Positions 26,349 to 34,129 of a stretch of 64,000 nt of DNA are shown here, in pieces. The DNA is from Streptomyces sp. yr375. GTDB taxonomy: Bacteria; Actinomycetota; Actinomycetes; Streptomycetales; Streptomycetaceae. Positions within the stretch are counted from its first letter, which is position 1. Every line of letters begins with the position of its first letter. The notes under the pieces were generated by a model. The model saw only the letters and a list, made by a program, of their open reading frames with translations, searched no databases and was not told the DNA's origin. The position numbers and the translations under genes are program-made. The DNA is taken from contig NZ_FOFF01000002.1 in assembly GCF_900110755.1 (NCBI RefSeq), forward strand, positions 248,001 through 312,000, written 5' to 3'.

Positions 26349-29188
26349 CGTCCACCTCGCAGTCGCAGCGTCAGCCACCCGTTCTCCTGCCGGGTGACGT
26401 CACCGTCGAGCCGTGGCACCTCCAGCGGACCCAGCCGCAGCTCCCCGGACGGCGGCACGTCAGGCCCCTCCCGCTCCGCGCCGATCCCGTACCGGCGCAA
26501 CTCGGCGACCTCGGCGTGCCGTACACCGGGCACGCCCATGCACAGCGCCACCAGGGCGCTGCACCGCACCGGAGTGCCGAAGGTGAGCGCCGCCGGGTCG
26601 AAGAAACCCGGCTCGCCGTCGGTCCGGCGGCCCGGCAGGAAGCGGCGCATCAGGGCCTCCCGCACATCGGCGGTGACGTAGTGCGGGTCGACGAGCACGT
26701 TCAGGCGCACGGTGAGCGGCACCAGCAGCGCGGGTCGGGTGACGACGTCGTGGCCGATGCGCCGGTAGCGGTGCAGCGCGGCCCGCACCTCCGCCAGCAG
26801 CGCAGGCGACGGCACGGCCGCCCCCGCCGGGTCGAGCGCCACGTCGGCCTCGTACCAACTGCCCGTCCAGCGCAGCGAGGCTGCGGCGCGCTGCACGTCG
26901 GGACGGCTCATGGCGAGGGTGGCGTAGTCCTCGGCGGTGACGGCGCGCAGCAGCGTGCGGAACGGGGCGCGCGGGGCGGCCCGCCGCACCTGGGCCAGCG
27001 GCTCCGGGTCGGTGCCGCCGCTCGCCGGCACCGGGTTGCGCACCCGCGTGATGCCCTCCAGCCCCCTGGCGGTGCGGTGCGCGATCCGGTTGACGGCCTC
27101 GCTGCCCGCGTTGCCCGCACGGCCGTTGCCCACCCGGTAGAAGGCGTACATCCCGGTCCCCGGGCGCGGCGCACGGCCGCACCGGTCGTCGCCGAAGCGC
27201 AGGGCGAGCACTCCCTCGTCGTCGGTCTCGGCCACCAGGTGCCGGTCCCGGGGGCCGCTCGCCAGCAGGTCCCGGCGCGGGGTCCAGACCGGGCCCGCGC
27301 CCGGATCCTCCGTGAGCGGATCCTCCGTGAGCTGGAGTACGGGCAGCGCCTCGCGGGGGTCGGGGCGCAGGGCGCTGCTCACCGGGCCGTGCAGGGCCGG
27401 GTCGGCGGGGTCCAGCCCGGCGGCGGCCCCCTTGCCCCAGGTCTGCTCCAGCTCCCAGCCCGCGTCGGCGTGGTCGAGCACGTAACCGGCGCGGGCGCGC
27501 TGGGCGAGCGTCTCCAGGCGGCGCAGCCTCGGTTCGAAGAAGTCCTCGAAGAGGGAGAGGAAGCGGGCGGCCCGGCCGCGCCGGTCGGCGTCGTCGGCGA
27601 GCCCGGCGAAGTCGTCGAGGAAGGACGCCCCGAACAGGGCCGTCAGCAGCTCACGGCTCTCCGGGTGCAGTTCGGCCACCCCGTGGTGCAGCTCCCGCAG
27701 CCCGTCCCGGGCCCTGGCCGCGAGGCCCAGGAGCCGCCGCCCCTGCGCGGCGGCCAGATCGGCCGGGCGCGGATACGGCGGCGACCAGGTGACGGGCCGC
27801 CCGCGCAACGTCACCGCCCGCCCCGGCACCCGGACGAACTCGCCGGACGCGTCACCGGGGAACCAGACGATCTCCAGGCCGTGTTCGACGAGCAGGGCGT
27901 TGCCCCGGGCCACGACGGTCGCGCCCGGCCGCCCGTCGGGGCCGCGCGGGTTGCGCACGCACAGCGGGAAGGCGAGGGCGTCCTCGTCGGCCCAGGCGAT
28001 CTTCACGACCGCCGTACCGGTGTTCGCGTCGACGTCCCGGATCGCGCGGGTGAGCCGGACGGCCTGCCGGTGACCGGGGTCGGGCGGCCCGCCGCCGGGC
28101 CCGTGCGTCTCCTCCAGGACGAGCAGGTCGCCGATCCGCAGATCCAGCACCCGCCGCCCACGGCCACGGCCGCCGGCACTGTCGCCGTCGCCGTCGCCGC
28201 TGCCGTCGTCGTCGAGGAGGGCGGCGCGGGTGGCGCCGACGGGCAGCGCGAAGCCGTCCTGCCCCCAGGCCCACAGCGGCACGCCGTTGTGCGCGGGCAG
28301 CAGCCGCACCGGGCGTCGCTCCAGCGGCTGGTAGACCGGATGCGGGGCCGAGACCAGGGCCTCCGGCGGGATCACCGGGCCGTCGGACCGGTCCGACGGC
28401 TGCGTGAGGTCGTCCTCCGGCAGCGCCGTGAACGCCAAGTCACCGGTGTCCAGGGTCAGTTCGGTGGCCGTCTCGACGCAGACGACGGTGCGGGCCGCGC
28501 AGCCGTCGTGCATCGGGTAGCCGACCAGGCGCGCGTGCCGCCGCACCGAGGTGCGCAGCCGCGCCGTGTCGAGGTACGCCTCGGTGGCCACCGCGTCCTG
28601 CTGGTAGCTGAGCCGGTCCCCGACATGGGCCAGCAGCTCCACCAGGGTGACCCACAGATCGGGCGCGTGCCGCTCGGTCCAGCGCGGCAGGGTGAGCGAG
28701 AGCCGCTCCAGGAGCAGCCGGCGGAAACTCGCGTAGTCCTTGGCCAGGTAGTCGATCGCCGGGGCGTCGTCGGGCGGGGCGACCGGGGGAGCGGCCTTCG
28801 GGACGGGGCGCGGGGGGTGGCGGACGGCCGGGTGGAAGGTGAAGTCGGCGTGGTCGTGGCCGCCGTGGAAGCCCCGCCCCAGCACCCGCAGCCGGTACGT
28901 CGACTCGTCGCCCGGCCGGTCCAGGACCAGCCGCAGCCGGTTCGCCGCGCCGTCCCCCGCATCCGGCTCCGCCTCCTGCTCCGCGCCGTGGTGGACGCGC
29001 AGGACGCGGATGCCGACGATCCGCCGGCCGCCCTCGACGACGAACCGGGTGCGGTCCACGTCCGGCGGGAGCACCCCGAAGAAGGTGACGGTCAGCGTGC
29101 GCCGGTCCGGGTGCGCCCGCACCTCCCGGATCCCGGCCGGCCCGTTGTCGCGCCGGCCCTCGTACGACGGCCCGTCCAGCAGGCTCAT
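26345..29188 (-). CDS. Putative baseplate assembly protein (J-like)
   Basis: A 947-residue wedge protein. The N-terminal beta domain (residues 1-120) is followed by the family pattern YLAKDYASFRRLLLERL and LSYQQDAVATEAYLDTARLR, and the C-terminal Baseplate_J-like part contains AEDYATLAMSRPDVQRAA. By family it forms the baseplate wedge with the next gene. Start ATG (MSLLDGP) overlaps the gp25 stop (ATGA) with a GGGGGGA site eight bases upstream; a longer upstream frame is ignored. Both its ends overlap neighbouring genes, so translation is coupled along the operon. Confidence 0.88.
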   Translation of the reverse strand: MSLLDGPSYEGRRDNGPAGIREVRAHPDRRTLTVTFFGVLPPDVDRTRFVVEGGRRIVGIRVLRVHHGAEQEAEPDAGDGAANRLRLVLDRPGDESTYRLRVLGRGFHGGHDHADFTFHPAVRHPPRPVPKAAPPVAPPDDAPAIDYLAKDYASFRRLLLERLSLTLPRWTERHAPDLWVTLVELLAHVGDRLSYQQDAVATEAYLDTARLRTSVRRHARLVGYPMHDGCAARTVVCVETATELTLDTGDLAFTALPEDDLTQPSDRSDGPVIPPEALVSAPHPVYQPLERRPVRLLPAHNGVPLWAWGQDGFALPVGATRAALLDDDGSGDGDGDSAGGRGRGRRVLDLRIGDLLVLEETHGPGGGPPDPGHRQAVRLTRAIRDVDANTGTAVVKIAWADEDALAFPLCVRNPRGPDGRPGATVVARGNALLVEHGLEIVWFPGDASGEFVRVPGRAVTLRGRPVTWSPPYPRPADLAAAQGRRLLGLAARARDGLRELHHGVAELHPESRELLTALFGASFLDDFAGLADDADRRGRAARFLSLFEDFFEPRLRRLETLAQRARAGYVLDHADAGWELEQTWGKGAAAGLDPADPALHGPVSSALRPDPREALPVLQLTEDPLTEDPGAGPVWTPRRDLLASGPRDRHLVAETDDEGVLALRFGDDRCGRAPRPGTGMYAFYRVGNGRAGNAGSEAVNRIAHRTARGLEGITRVRNPVPASGGTDPEPLAQVRRAAPRAPFRTLLRAVTAEDYATLAMSRPDVQRAAASLRWTGSWYEADVALDPAGAAVPSPALLAEVRAALHRYRRIGHDVVTRPALLVPLTVRLNVLVDPHYVTADVREALMRRFLPGRRTDGEPGFFDPAALTFGTPVRCSALVALCMGVPGVRHAEVAELRRYGIGAEREGPDVPPSGELRLGPLEVPRLDGDVTRQENGWLTLRLRGGR

Positions 29189-29559
29189 GACGAGGTCCCC
29201 CCGCCCAGGACCGTGGCGGTGAGGCTCTCGCCGGTCGCAGTCAGGACGTACGCCACGTGCACCCGCAGCGTCGCCTCCTGCGAGGTCACCGTGACGGACT
29301 CCACCGTGAGCAGGTCGCCCAGCCACCGTTGCAGGGCCGCCTGGGCGGTCATCTCCAGGGTCGCGGCCAGCTCGGGACTGTTCCCGGCGAAGACCAGGTC
29401 GAGCAGGTTGCAGCCGAAGTCGGGCCGGTTCACCCGCTCGCCCGGGCTGGTGAAGAGGACCAGCTCGACCATGTCCCGGACATGGCCGGCGTGGCCCGCG
29501 CCCGCCGTGCGGCCACGCGCGTCCACCCGGTACGGGAAGTCGACGTCCATCGCGCTCAC
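29185..29559 (-). CDS. GPW/gp25-family baseplate protein
   Basis: A 124-residue gp25-like protein. The family is recognised from MDVDFPYRVDARGRTA at the start, the conserved LLFTSPGERV-type stretch (LVLFTSPGERVNRPDFGCNLLDLVF) and the C-terminal beta strand. T4 gp25 homologues link sheath to baseplate and start sheath assembly. GTG is chosen because it overlaps the PAAR stop as GTGA; the ATG nine bases downstream is nearly as good. It ends with an ATGA overlap into the J-like gene. Confidence 0.88.
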   Translation of the reverse strand: MSAMDVDFPYRVDARGRTAGAGHAGHVRDMVELVLFTSPGERVNRPDFGCNLLDLVFAGNSPELAATLEMTAQAALQRWLGDLLTVESVTVTSQEATLRVHVAYVLTATGESLTATVLGGGTSS

Positions 29560-29906
29560 ATCCCCTGGACCCGGAACTGCATGGCCAGCACCATCGGCGG
29601 GTTCGGCGGCGGGGTGCCCACGCCGATCGCCGGGGCGACGCCGGTCGGCGTCGGCTGCAACAGCGCGGGCAGACCGTTCACCAGCACCCGGGTGGACGTC
29701 TGGAGCCAGGTGACCGTCGTGCACGGCGGCGCCCCCATGCTGGCGGCGGGGAAACTGCACCCGGCCACCAGGAACATGTCGGCGCCGGTCAGCACCGGTT
29801 GGGCCGACACCATGACACGCTGCTGGACCGGCGCGGGGACGGTCACGAGGCCGGGCGGGTGCGCGCACATCATCATCGCGCCGTAGTGGAGCAGCAGTCC
29901 GGGCAT
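29556..29906 (-). CDS. PAAR-like spike tip protein
   Basis: A 116-residue small beta protein. It starts MPGLLLHYGAMMMCAHPP and contains Gly/Pro-rich PAAR-type turns (ADMFLVAGCSFPA, then TRVLVNGLPALLQPTPTG). By its place next to the gpV-like spike it is expected to sharpen the spike tip, where PAAR proteins sit and where cargo can be carried. It contains three Cys and a His that could bind a metal in the tip. It starts seven bases after the gpV-like gene and overlaps the gp25 gene by GTGA. Confidence 0.78.
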   Translation of the reverse strand: MPGLLLHYGAMMMCAHPPGLVTVPAPVQQRVMVSAQPVLTGADMFLVAGCSFPAASMGAPPCTTVTWLQTSTRVLVNGLPALLQPTPTGVAPAIGVGTPPPNPPMVLAMQFRVQGM

Positions 29907-29913
29907 GGTCTCC

Positions 29914-30489
29914 TCACAACACCGTCAGCGCGCCGTTGTTGACGTTGATCTGGGGTCCGGCGAGCTGGATGGTGGCGAGGCCGGGACCGCAGGAGATCTC
30001 GATCGACACCTCGTTGATCTTGATGAACGGCCCGTTCTCGCCGTGCAGTTGGAGCTTGATCCCGCCCGCGGGCCCCGGCAGGTCGCTGATGACGAGGGCG
30101 TTGCCGGTCGGCGTCGCCAGCACGATCTGCGGGACGCCCGGCGGGGCCGACTTGGCGGCCGACGGCACGTCCTTCGGCCCGCCGCGCCGGAACCCGACCC
30201 ACACCGCCCGCTCGGGGTCCCCGTCCAGGAACCGCACCCACACCCCGGAGTCCGGCGGCGGCACCACGTACATCCCGCAGTCCGAGCCGGCCATCGGGGT
30301 GAGCGGCGCGGCCCACACCGGGGCGTCGTCCCCCAGCACCTCCGGGACCCGGACCAGGAACCGGCCGACCCCGGTCGGATCGACGGCGGACACCACGACC
30401 CCCTCGTACAACCCGTGCCACTGGTTCACCTGCGCCGCCGTATGCGCATACGCGCGTGTTGTCGGGTCTGTCGTCTCTGTCGTCGTCAT
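29914..30489 (-). CDS. Baseplate assembly protein V-like spike protein
   Basis: A 191-residue gpV/gp5-like spike. The OB-fold part contains YEGVVVSAVDPTGVGRFLVRVPEVLG and GVWVRFLDGDPERAVWVG. The C-terminus is a regular run of short beta segments (IKLQLHGENGPFIKINEVSIE), consistent with the triangular beta-helix of the needle. Start ATG overlaps the gpD-like stop (ATGA). With the gpD-like protein upstream it forms the hub and spike, and is the likely support for the PAAR tip. Confidence 0.88.
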   Translation of the reverse strand: MTTTETTDPTTRAYAHTAAQVNQWHGLYEGVVVSAVDPTGVGRFLVRVPEVLGDDAPVWAAPLTPMAGSDCGMYVVPPPDSGVWVRFLDGDPERAVWVGFRRGGPKDVPSAAKSAPPGVPQIVLATPTGNALVISDLPGPAGGIKLQLHGENGPFIKINEVSIEISCGPGLATIQLAGPQINVNNGALTVL

Positions 30490-31616
30490 GCGGTCACCGC
30501 CTGGGTGTCGGCGCCGAGCCCGTCGCGGACCAGCGCGAAGTGCTGCCTGTAGGTGTCCCGGGTGAGGTCGTGGGTGACGGCGGCCACGAAGTACCGCCCG
30601 TCGTACGCCCGTCCCGCCCCGCGCACGCCCACCAGACCGTGGGCGGCCAGGACGTGGCCGTAGCGCAGCACGTCGACGGTGCCGCGGCCGGTGACGGCGT
30701 CGGCGGCGACCTCGCGGCCGAGCCCCGCCAGCAGGGTCCGGGTCAGGGAACGGCCGGTCTGCCCGGTCAGCGCCCCCGTGCGCAGCGCCTCGGCCGGACT
30801 CGCCGCCAGGCTCTTGCGCAGTACGCCCGGATCGGGCGCGGTGACCTCGGAGGCGGTCGTCGACGGCGGCTCCAGCCGGTCGACGGAGTAGCCGGAGGCG
30901 GCCAACCCGTCGAAGGAGAAGGTGAGTTCCTCGACGTTGTCGGCCGCCCCGCAGCCCGTGGTCAGGGCCGGCTGGAGGGCTCCTTCGCGGTGCTGCGGCC
31001 CCCAGTAGGCGGTGCTGACGCCCGGCGCGGGCCCCGGTTCGAGATGGAAGACGTGCCCGACGTCCGCGGCCATCGCCCGCAGATACGCCAGGTCGGTCGC
31101 CGACTGCACCGGAATGTCGATCACCGGGTTGGGCTGGTCGGTGAGCACCGGCGCCACGGCCCGCGGCGTGATCCCGTACTGCGCGTACCCGGCGCACACC
31201 GCCGTCGCCCGAAGCTGCGGCGGCAGCCCCGGGTACGCCCGCCGGACGTGCCGCAGGTCCATCAGCACGGTCAGGTCCTCGCCGGTCACGACGAGGAACG
31301 ACGCGCCCGGCGCCCGCCCCGCGTGCAGCTCCTGATGGGTCACCACGCCGTCCATCAGCACATGACACCGGCCCGCCAGCACGACGGCGACCACGACCCG
31401 CTTCTTCACGTAGAGCGCCCCGCCCGGCCCGACCGCCCCGGCCGACGGCGACCCGGCACCGGCCGCGAAGGTGAGCTGGAAGCCGTTGGTCCGGCCGCTG
31501 GCCGAGGTGATCCGCACCCCGTGCAGGGCGTCGACCAGCGCCGCCGGGGCCGGCGCGGGCACGGTGTCCCCGACGAGCAGCATCAGATGCAGGTGATGTG
31601 TCATCCGCTGACTCAT
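30486..31616 (-). CDS. gpD/VgrG-N-like hub protein
   Basis: A 376-residue phage late-control-gene-D-type protein that forms the central baseplate hub. It begins MSQRMTHHLHLMLLVGD and has a C-terminal pattern HDLTRDTYRQHFALVRDGLG typical of hub proteins joined to a gpV partner. In this locus VgrG is split into this gene and the gpV-like one. ATG overlaps the LysM stop by one base (TGATG), and the stop overlaps the next start (ATGA). Confidence 0.87.
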   Translation of the reverse strand: MSQRMTHHLHLMLLVGDTVPAPAPAALVDALHGVRITSASGRTNGFQLTFAAGAGSPSAGAVGPGGALYVKKRVVVAVVLAGRCHVLMDGVVTHQELHAGRAPGASFLVVTGEDLTVLMDLRHVRRAYPGLPPQLRATAVCAGYAQYGITPRAVAPVLTDQPNPVIDIPVQSATDLAYLRAMAADVGHVFHLEPGPAPGVSTAYWGPQHREGALQPALTTGCGAADNVEELTFSFDGLAASGYSVDRLEPPSTTASEVTAPDPGVLRKSLAASPAEALRTGALTGQTGRSLTRTLLAGLGREVAADAVTGRGTVDVLRYGHVLAAHGLVGVRGAGRAYDGRYFVAAVTHDLTRDTYRQHFALVRDGLGADTQAVTA

Positions 31617-31939
31617 CACGCGTCCGGTGCGGTGCCGCCGGCCGCCGACGCCTCGGCGGGCAGGGTGATCCGCAGCCGCCGGCCGGGCACGGCCGTCAAC
31701 TCGTCGGGACACATCGCCCGGTTGGCGTCGGCGAGCCGCCACGACTGCTCGGGGTCGCCGTAGCGCCGGGCCGCGATCCGGTCGAGCCGGTCACCGGCCG
31801 CGACGACGTGTTCGCCGACGCCCGTCAGCTCCTCCGGCTGCGGCAGGAACCGGCGTCGCAGATGGGTGACGGTCCTGCCGTCCGCGAGGGCGCGGGTCGT
31901 CGTGGGGACCGCGTGATACCTGCTGCCGGGCTCGAACAT
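31616..31939 (-). CDS. LysM-domain tail/baseplate protein
   Basis: A 107-residue protein with one LysM domain (about residues 43-93: HVVAAGDRLDRIAARRYGDP... then LADANRAMCPDELTAVPGRRLRI). In contractile systems such a protein links the tube end to the hub (T4 gp53-like place). ATG (MFEPGSR) is fixed by GAGAGGAG eight bases upstream. The 65-bp gap before it carries a 10-bp periodic repeat. The stop overlaps the hub start by one base. Confidence 0.85.
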   Translation of the reverse strand: MFEPGSRYHAVPTTTRALADGRTVTHLRRRFLPQPEELTGVGEHVVAAGDRLDRIAARRYGDPEQSWRLADANRAMCPDELTAVPGRRLRITLPAEASAAGGTAPDA

Positions 31940-31950
31940 GGCCGGTCTCC

Positions 31951-32020
31951 TCTCGCATCTGCTCATACCTGCGTATACCTGCGTATATCTGCTTGTATCA
32001 ACTCTCATCCGCTCGTATAG
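31951..32020. repeat. Seven 10-bp periodic repeat units in the operon
   Basis: The 70 bases divide exactly into ten-base units: TCTCGCATCT, GCTCATACCT, GCGTATACCT, GCGTATATCT, GCTTGTATCA, ACTCTCATCC, GCTCGTATAG. The middle units are near-identical and the outer ones diverge. It is the longest gap in the tight part of the injection-system operon and is AT-richer than its neighbours; the unit length equals one DNA turn. Confidence 0.75.
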
Positions 32021-32646
32021 CCGACTGTTCCCGGGCCGTAGCCGACGAGTGCGGCGAAGCGTTCCCTGCCCTGCTGGTACTGGAGGTACAACCCGCCGGC
32101 CTTGTGGTCGAAGCCCACGTCGTCGACGGTGAGGACCCGCACGGTGAGCGTCACCCGCGCCCTGATCGGACTCAGCTCCCCGTCGTACGCCTCCTCCGTC
32201 ACATCGAGGTCCAGCATCCGCACCGGCAGCACCCGGTGCGCCCCGAGCACCAGCACGGGCAGCGGGGCCTGGACGGGGGCGATCTCCAGGATTCCCTGGG
32301 CAGCCAGGTCGTTCTGCCGGGTCAACTGCGCGGCCGTGGGCGCGACCGCCGTCTCCAGCGCGGACAGCATCCCGAACAGCCCGGACCCGGCGGGCGGCGC
32401 GGGACCGCCCGCCGGGGCCACCTGGTCCGTCGCGTCGAACTCCGCGTCGATCCGGAACGTCTCCCGGGGCGGCCCCTGCAACCGCAGCGCCTCCAGCCGG
32501 TCACCGGCGTCGGCGCCGATGCCGCGCGGCTGGAGCGTACGGGTGACGCTGTCGGGGTTGTACTGGAACGGCACGACCCGCAGCACCCGCCCCTGCTCGG
32601 GATCGAGGAACACGAACCCACCGCGCCGCGGCACAGCTCCGGTCAT
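32005..32646 (-). CDS. Tube/baseplate adaptor protein of injection system
   Basis: A 213-residue protein. It opens GFVFLDPEQGRVLRVVPFQYNPDSVTRTL, the pattern of the tail-adaptor family (CIS tube protein, LysM-partner group) which lies between inner tube and hub. The C-terminal part MLDLDVTEEAYDGELSPIRARVTLTVRVL is also conserved. It begins ATG overlapping the upstream stop (ATGA). It precedes the LysM gene as in other loci. The ATGA context and the following 65-bp gap separate it from the hub genes. Confidence 0.8.
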   Translation of the reverse strand: MTGAVPRRGGFVFLDPEQGRVLRVVPFQYNPDSVTRTLQPRGIGADAGDRLEALRLQGPPRETFRIDAEFDATDQVAPAGGPAPPAGSGLFGMLSALETAVAPTAAQLTRQNDLAAQGILEIAPVQAPLPVLVLGAHRVLPVRMLDLDVTEEAYDGELSPIRARVTLTVRVLTVDDVGFDHKAGGLYLQYQQGRERFAALVGYGPGTVGYTSG

Positions 32647-32903
32647 GACGCCGCCTCCTCGGTCGCCATCGCCCGGTGGACGGCGCGGGCGATATGCCGG
32701 GCGAGGGCGGCGAGTTCGCCATCCACGGGTACGGGTACGCGAGCGGGTGCGGGCGTGAGGCCGAGGAGTACGGCGAGTTCCGTCTCGACGGCCGCGCAGA
32801 GCGCCGCCCGGGACACGTGGGCGGCGGCCGGGTCCAGCACGAGCCGGCGGATATGCAGTTCGACCCGGGTAGTGCCCAAGCCCATGTCGATGTCCATGCT
32901 CAT
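32643..32903 (-). CDS. Small conserved injection-system protein
   Basis: An 86-residue protein between DUF4255 and adaptor genes. It has one beta-type segment near the N-terminus (RVELHIRRLVLD) and helices later (RAALCAAVETELAVLL, then LAALARHIARAVHRAMA). It has no signal peptide. The segment I-x-RLV resembles the C-terminal strand of the adjacent 738-residue protein (HITIDRLVV), suggesting that both attach to the same partner (inference). It starts ATG overlapping the DUF4255 stop and ends in an ATGA overlap with the adaptor gene. Confidence 0.72.
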   Translation of the reverse strand: MSMDIDMGLGTTRVELHIRRLVLDPAAAHVSRAALCAAVETELAVLLGLTPAPARVPVPVDGELAALARHIARAVHRAMATEEAAS

Positions 32904-34129
32904 GTGATCACCAGTGCCGTGTCGGCGTCGAAGCGCTCCGCGTCCGGGGCGGCCACCGGGCTGTCCACGCCGTCGACGCGCAGCCGCAGCGGATACCGCC
33001 CCGGCAGGCCGCCCGAGGCCAGCCGGAACCGCAGCTTGCGCGTGGCCCGCGAGAAGGGCTCGGCGAGCACGGGCAGATCCGCCACGAGCAGCTCGGCCCG
33101 CTGCCCGGGGTGCACGGCGGGAGTGCAGTCCAAGGACAGCACCATCGCCCCCTTCGGGCCCTTGGCCCCCTTCGCGGCGCGTACGACGGTCAGCGGCAGG
33201 GCGCTGGTGATGCGCGGCGCGATCTGGAGGGTACGGGGCGCGGTGGTCCGTTCGCTGCCGTCGGGAGCGGTGAGGACGACGACCACCGACCAGTGGCCCG
33301 CGCCGAGTTCCTCGCCCAGGGTGACCCGCACGGCGGCGGCCCCGTCGGAGCGGGCGGGCAGGACGACGGGCCCGCCGAGCAGCGGATGCGTAAGACGGAC
33401 GCTGGCCACCCCCGCCCCCGCCCCGAACCCGCTGCCGCTGAGGACGACGTCGGTGCCCGGCGGCGCGATCGCGGGCAGTACGGCGTGCAGCACCGGCCAC
33501 GGTTCGGCCGCCGTCGGCGCGGCCTCCGGACCGGCCCCGGCGGCCCCGCGCCGCAGGACCGGCAGGGGAGTGCGGCCCGGCACGGAACTGTCGACGAGCA
33601 CGACCCGGGCCTCGTACGGCACGGACAGCCGGTAGTCGTGGCCGAGCGCCGTCCACAGCCGCCACATCTCGTCGGTCGGCAGCACCGCCGGGGTGACCTT
33701 CACCGGCTCGGGCTGTAGATGCAGATCACTGAAGTCGGCGGCGGCCTTGAGGGCCGTGGCGGGCAGCTCGGGCCGGTCGTGCAACGCCGACATCGCCGCG
33801 CAGAGCAGCCGTTCGGGGAGGGTGGAGTCCTGGTCGCGGGGCGCGTAGCCGGTGAGCAGGTAGTGCAGGACGAGGGGCAGCGCGGGGTGGTGGGTCTCAC
33901 CGGGGTGCGTGTCGAGGGGGTCGGTGTTGCGCCAGGCCGCGTCGATGGCGGTGCGGTAGAGGAAGACGTTGAGCGTGGGCACCGGTCCGTGGCCCTCGTC
34001 GCCGACGTCGTCCATGCCGCCGGGATGACGCACCGTCACCACCCCATCCGGCACCGCCCGGCGCACGGCCTCCTGCAACACGGCCCGCAAAGTCTCCGTC
34101 ACGGCGGCAACAGCCAGCACGTCACTCAC
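32900..34129 (-). CDS. DUF4255 (Pvc16/Afp16-like) cap protein
   Basis: A 409-residue protein whose first 190 residues match the DUF4255/Pvc16 N-terminal domain (VPTLNVFLYRTAIDAAWRNTD, then HYLLTGYAPRDQDSTLPERLL). In eCIS, the Afp16 type caps the tube and sheath end and helps set length. Residues 225-400 form one or two IPT/Ig-like beta domains. The start is GTG overlapping the 738-residue gene stop (GTGA). It is read together with the downstream small protein through an ATGA overlap. Confidence 0.87.
   Translation of the reverse strand: MSDVLAVAAVTETLRAVLQEAVRRAVPDGVVTVRHPGGMDDVGDEGHGPVPTLNVFLYRTAIDAAWRNTDPLDTHPGETHHPALPLVLHYLLTGYAPRDQDSTLPERLLCAAMSALHDRPELPATALKAAADFSDLHLQPEPVKVTPAVLPTDEMWRLWTALGHDYRLSVPYEARVVLVDSSVPGRTPLPVLRRGAAGAGPEAAPTAAEPWPVLHAVLPAIAPPGTDVVLSGSGFGAGAGVASVRLTHPLLGGPVVLPARSDGAAAVRVTLGEELGAGHWSVVVVLTAPDGSERTTAPRTLQIAPRITSALPLTVVRAAKGAKGPKGAMVLSLDCTPAVHPGQRAELLVADLPVLAEPFSRATRKLRFRLASGGLPGRYPLRLRVDGVDSPVAAPDAERFDADTALVIT

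Noticed and set aside
19594..29713. Very long plus-strand reading frames (over 1000 residues) opposite the injection-system genes
   Set aside because: They are mirror frames of minus-strand genes in GC-rich DNA, full of Arg/Pro/His/Gln runs, with no ribosome sites and no family motifs.
31951..32020. 10-bp array considered as CRISPR
   Set aside because: Units are contiguous with no spacers, and no cas gene is nearby.
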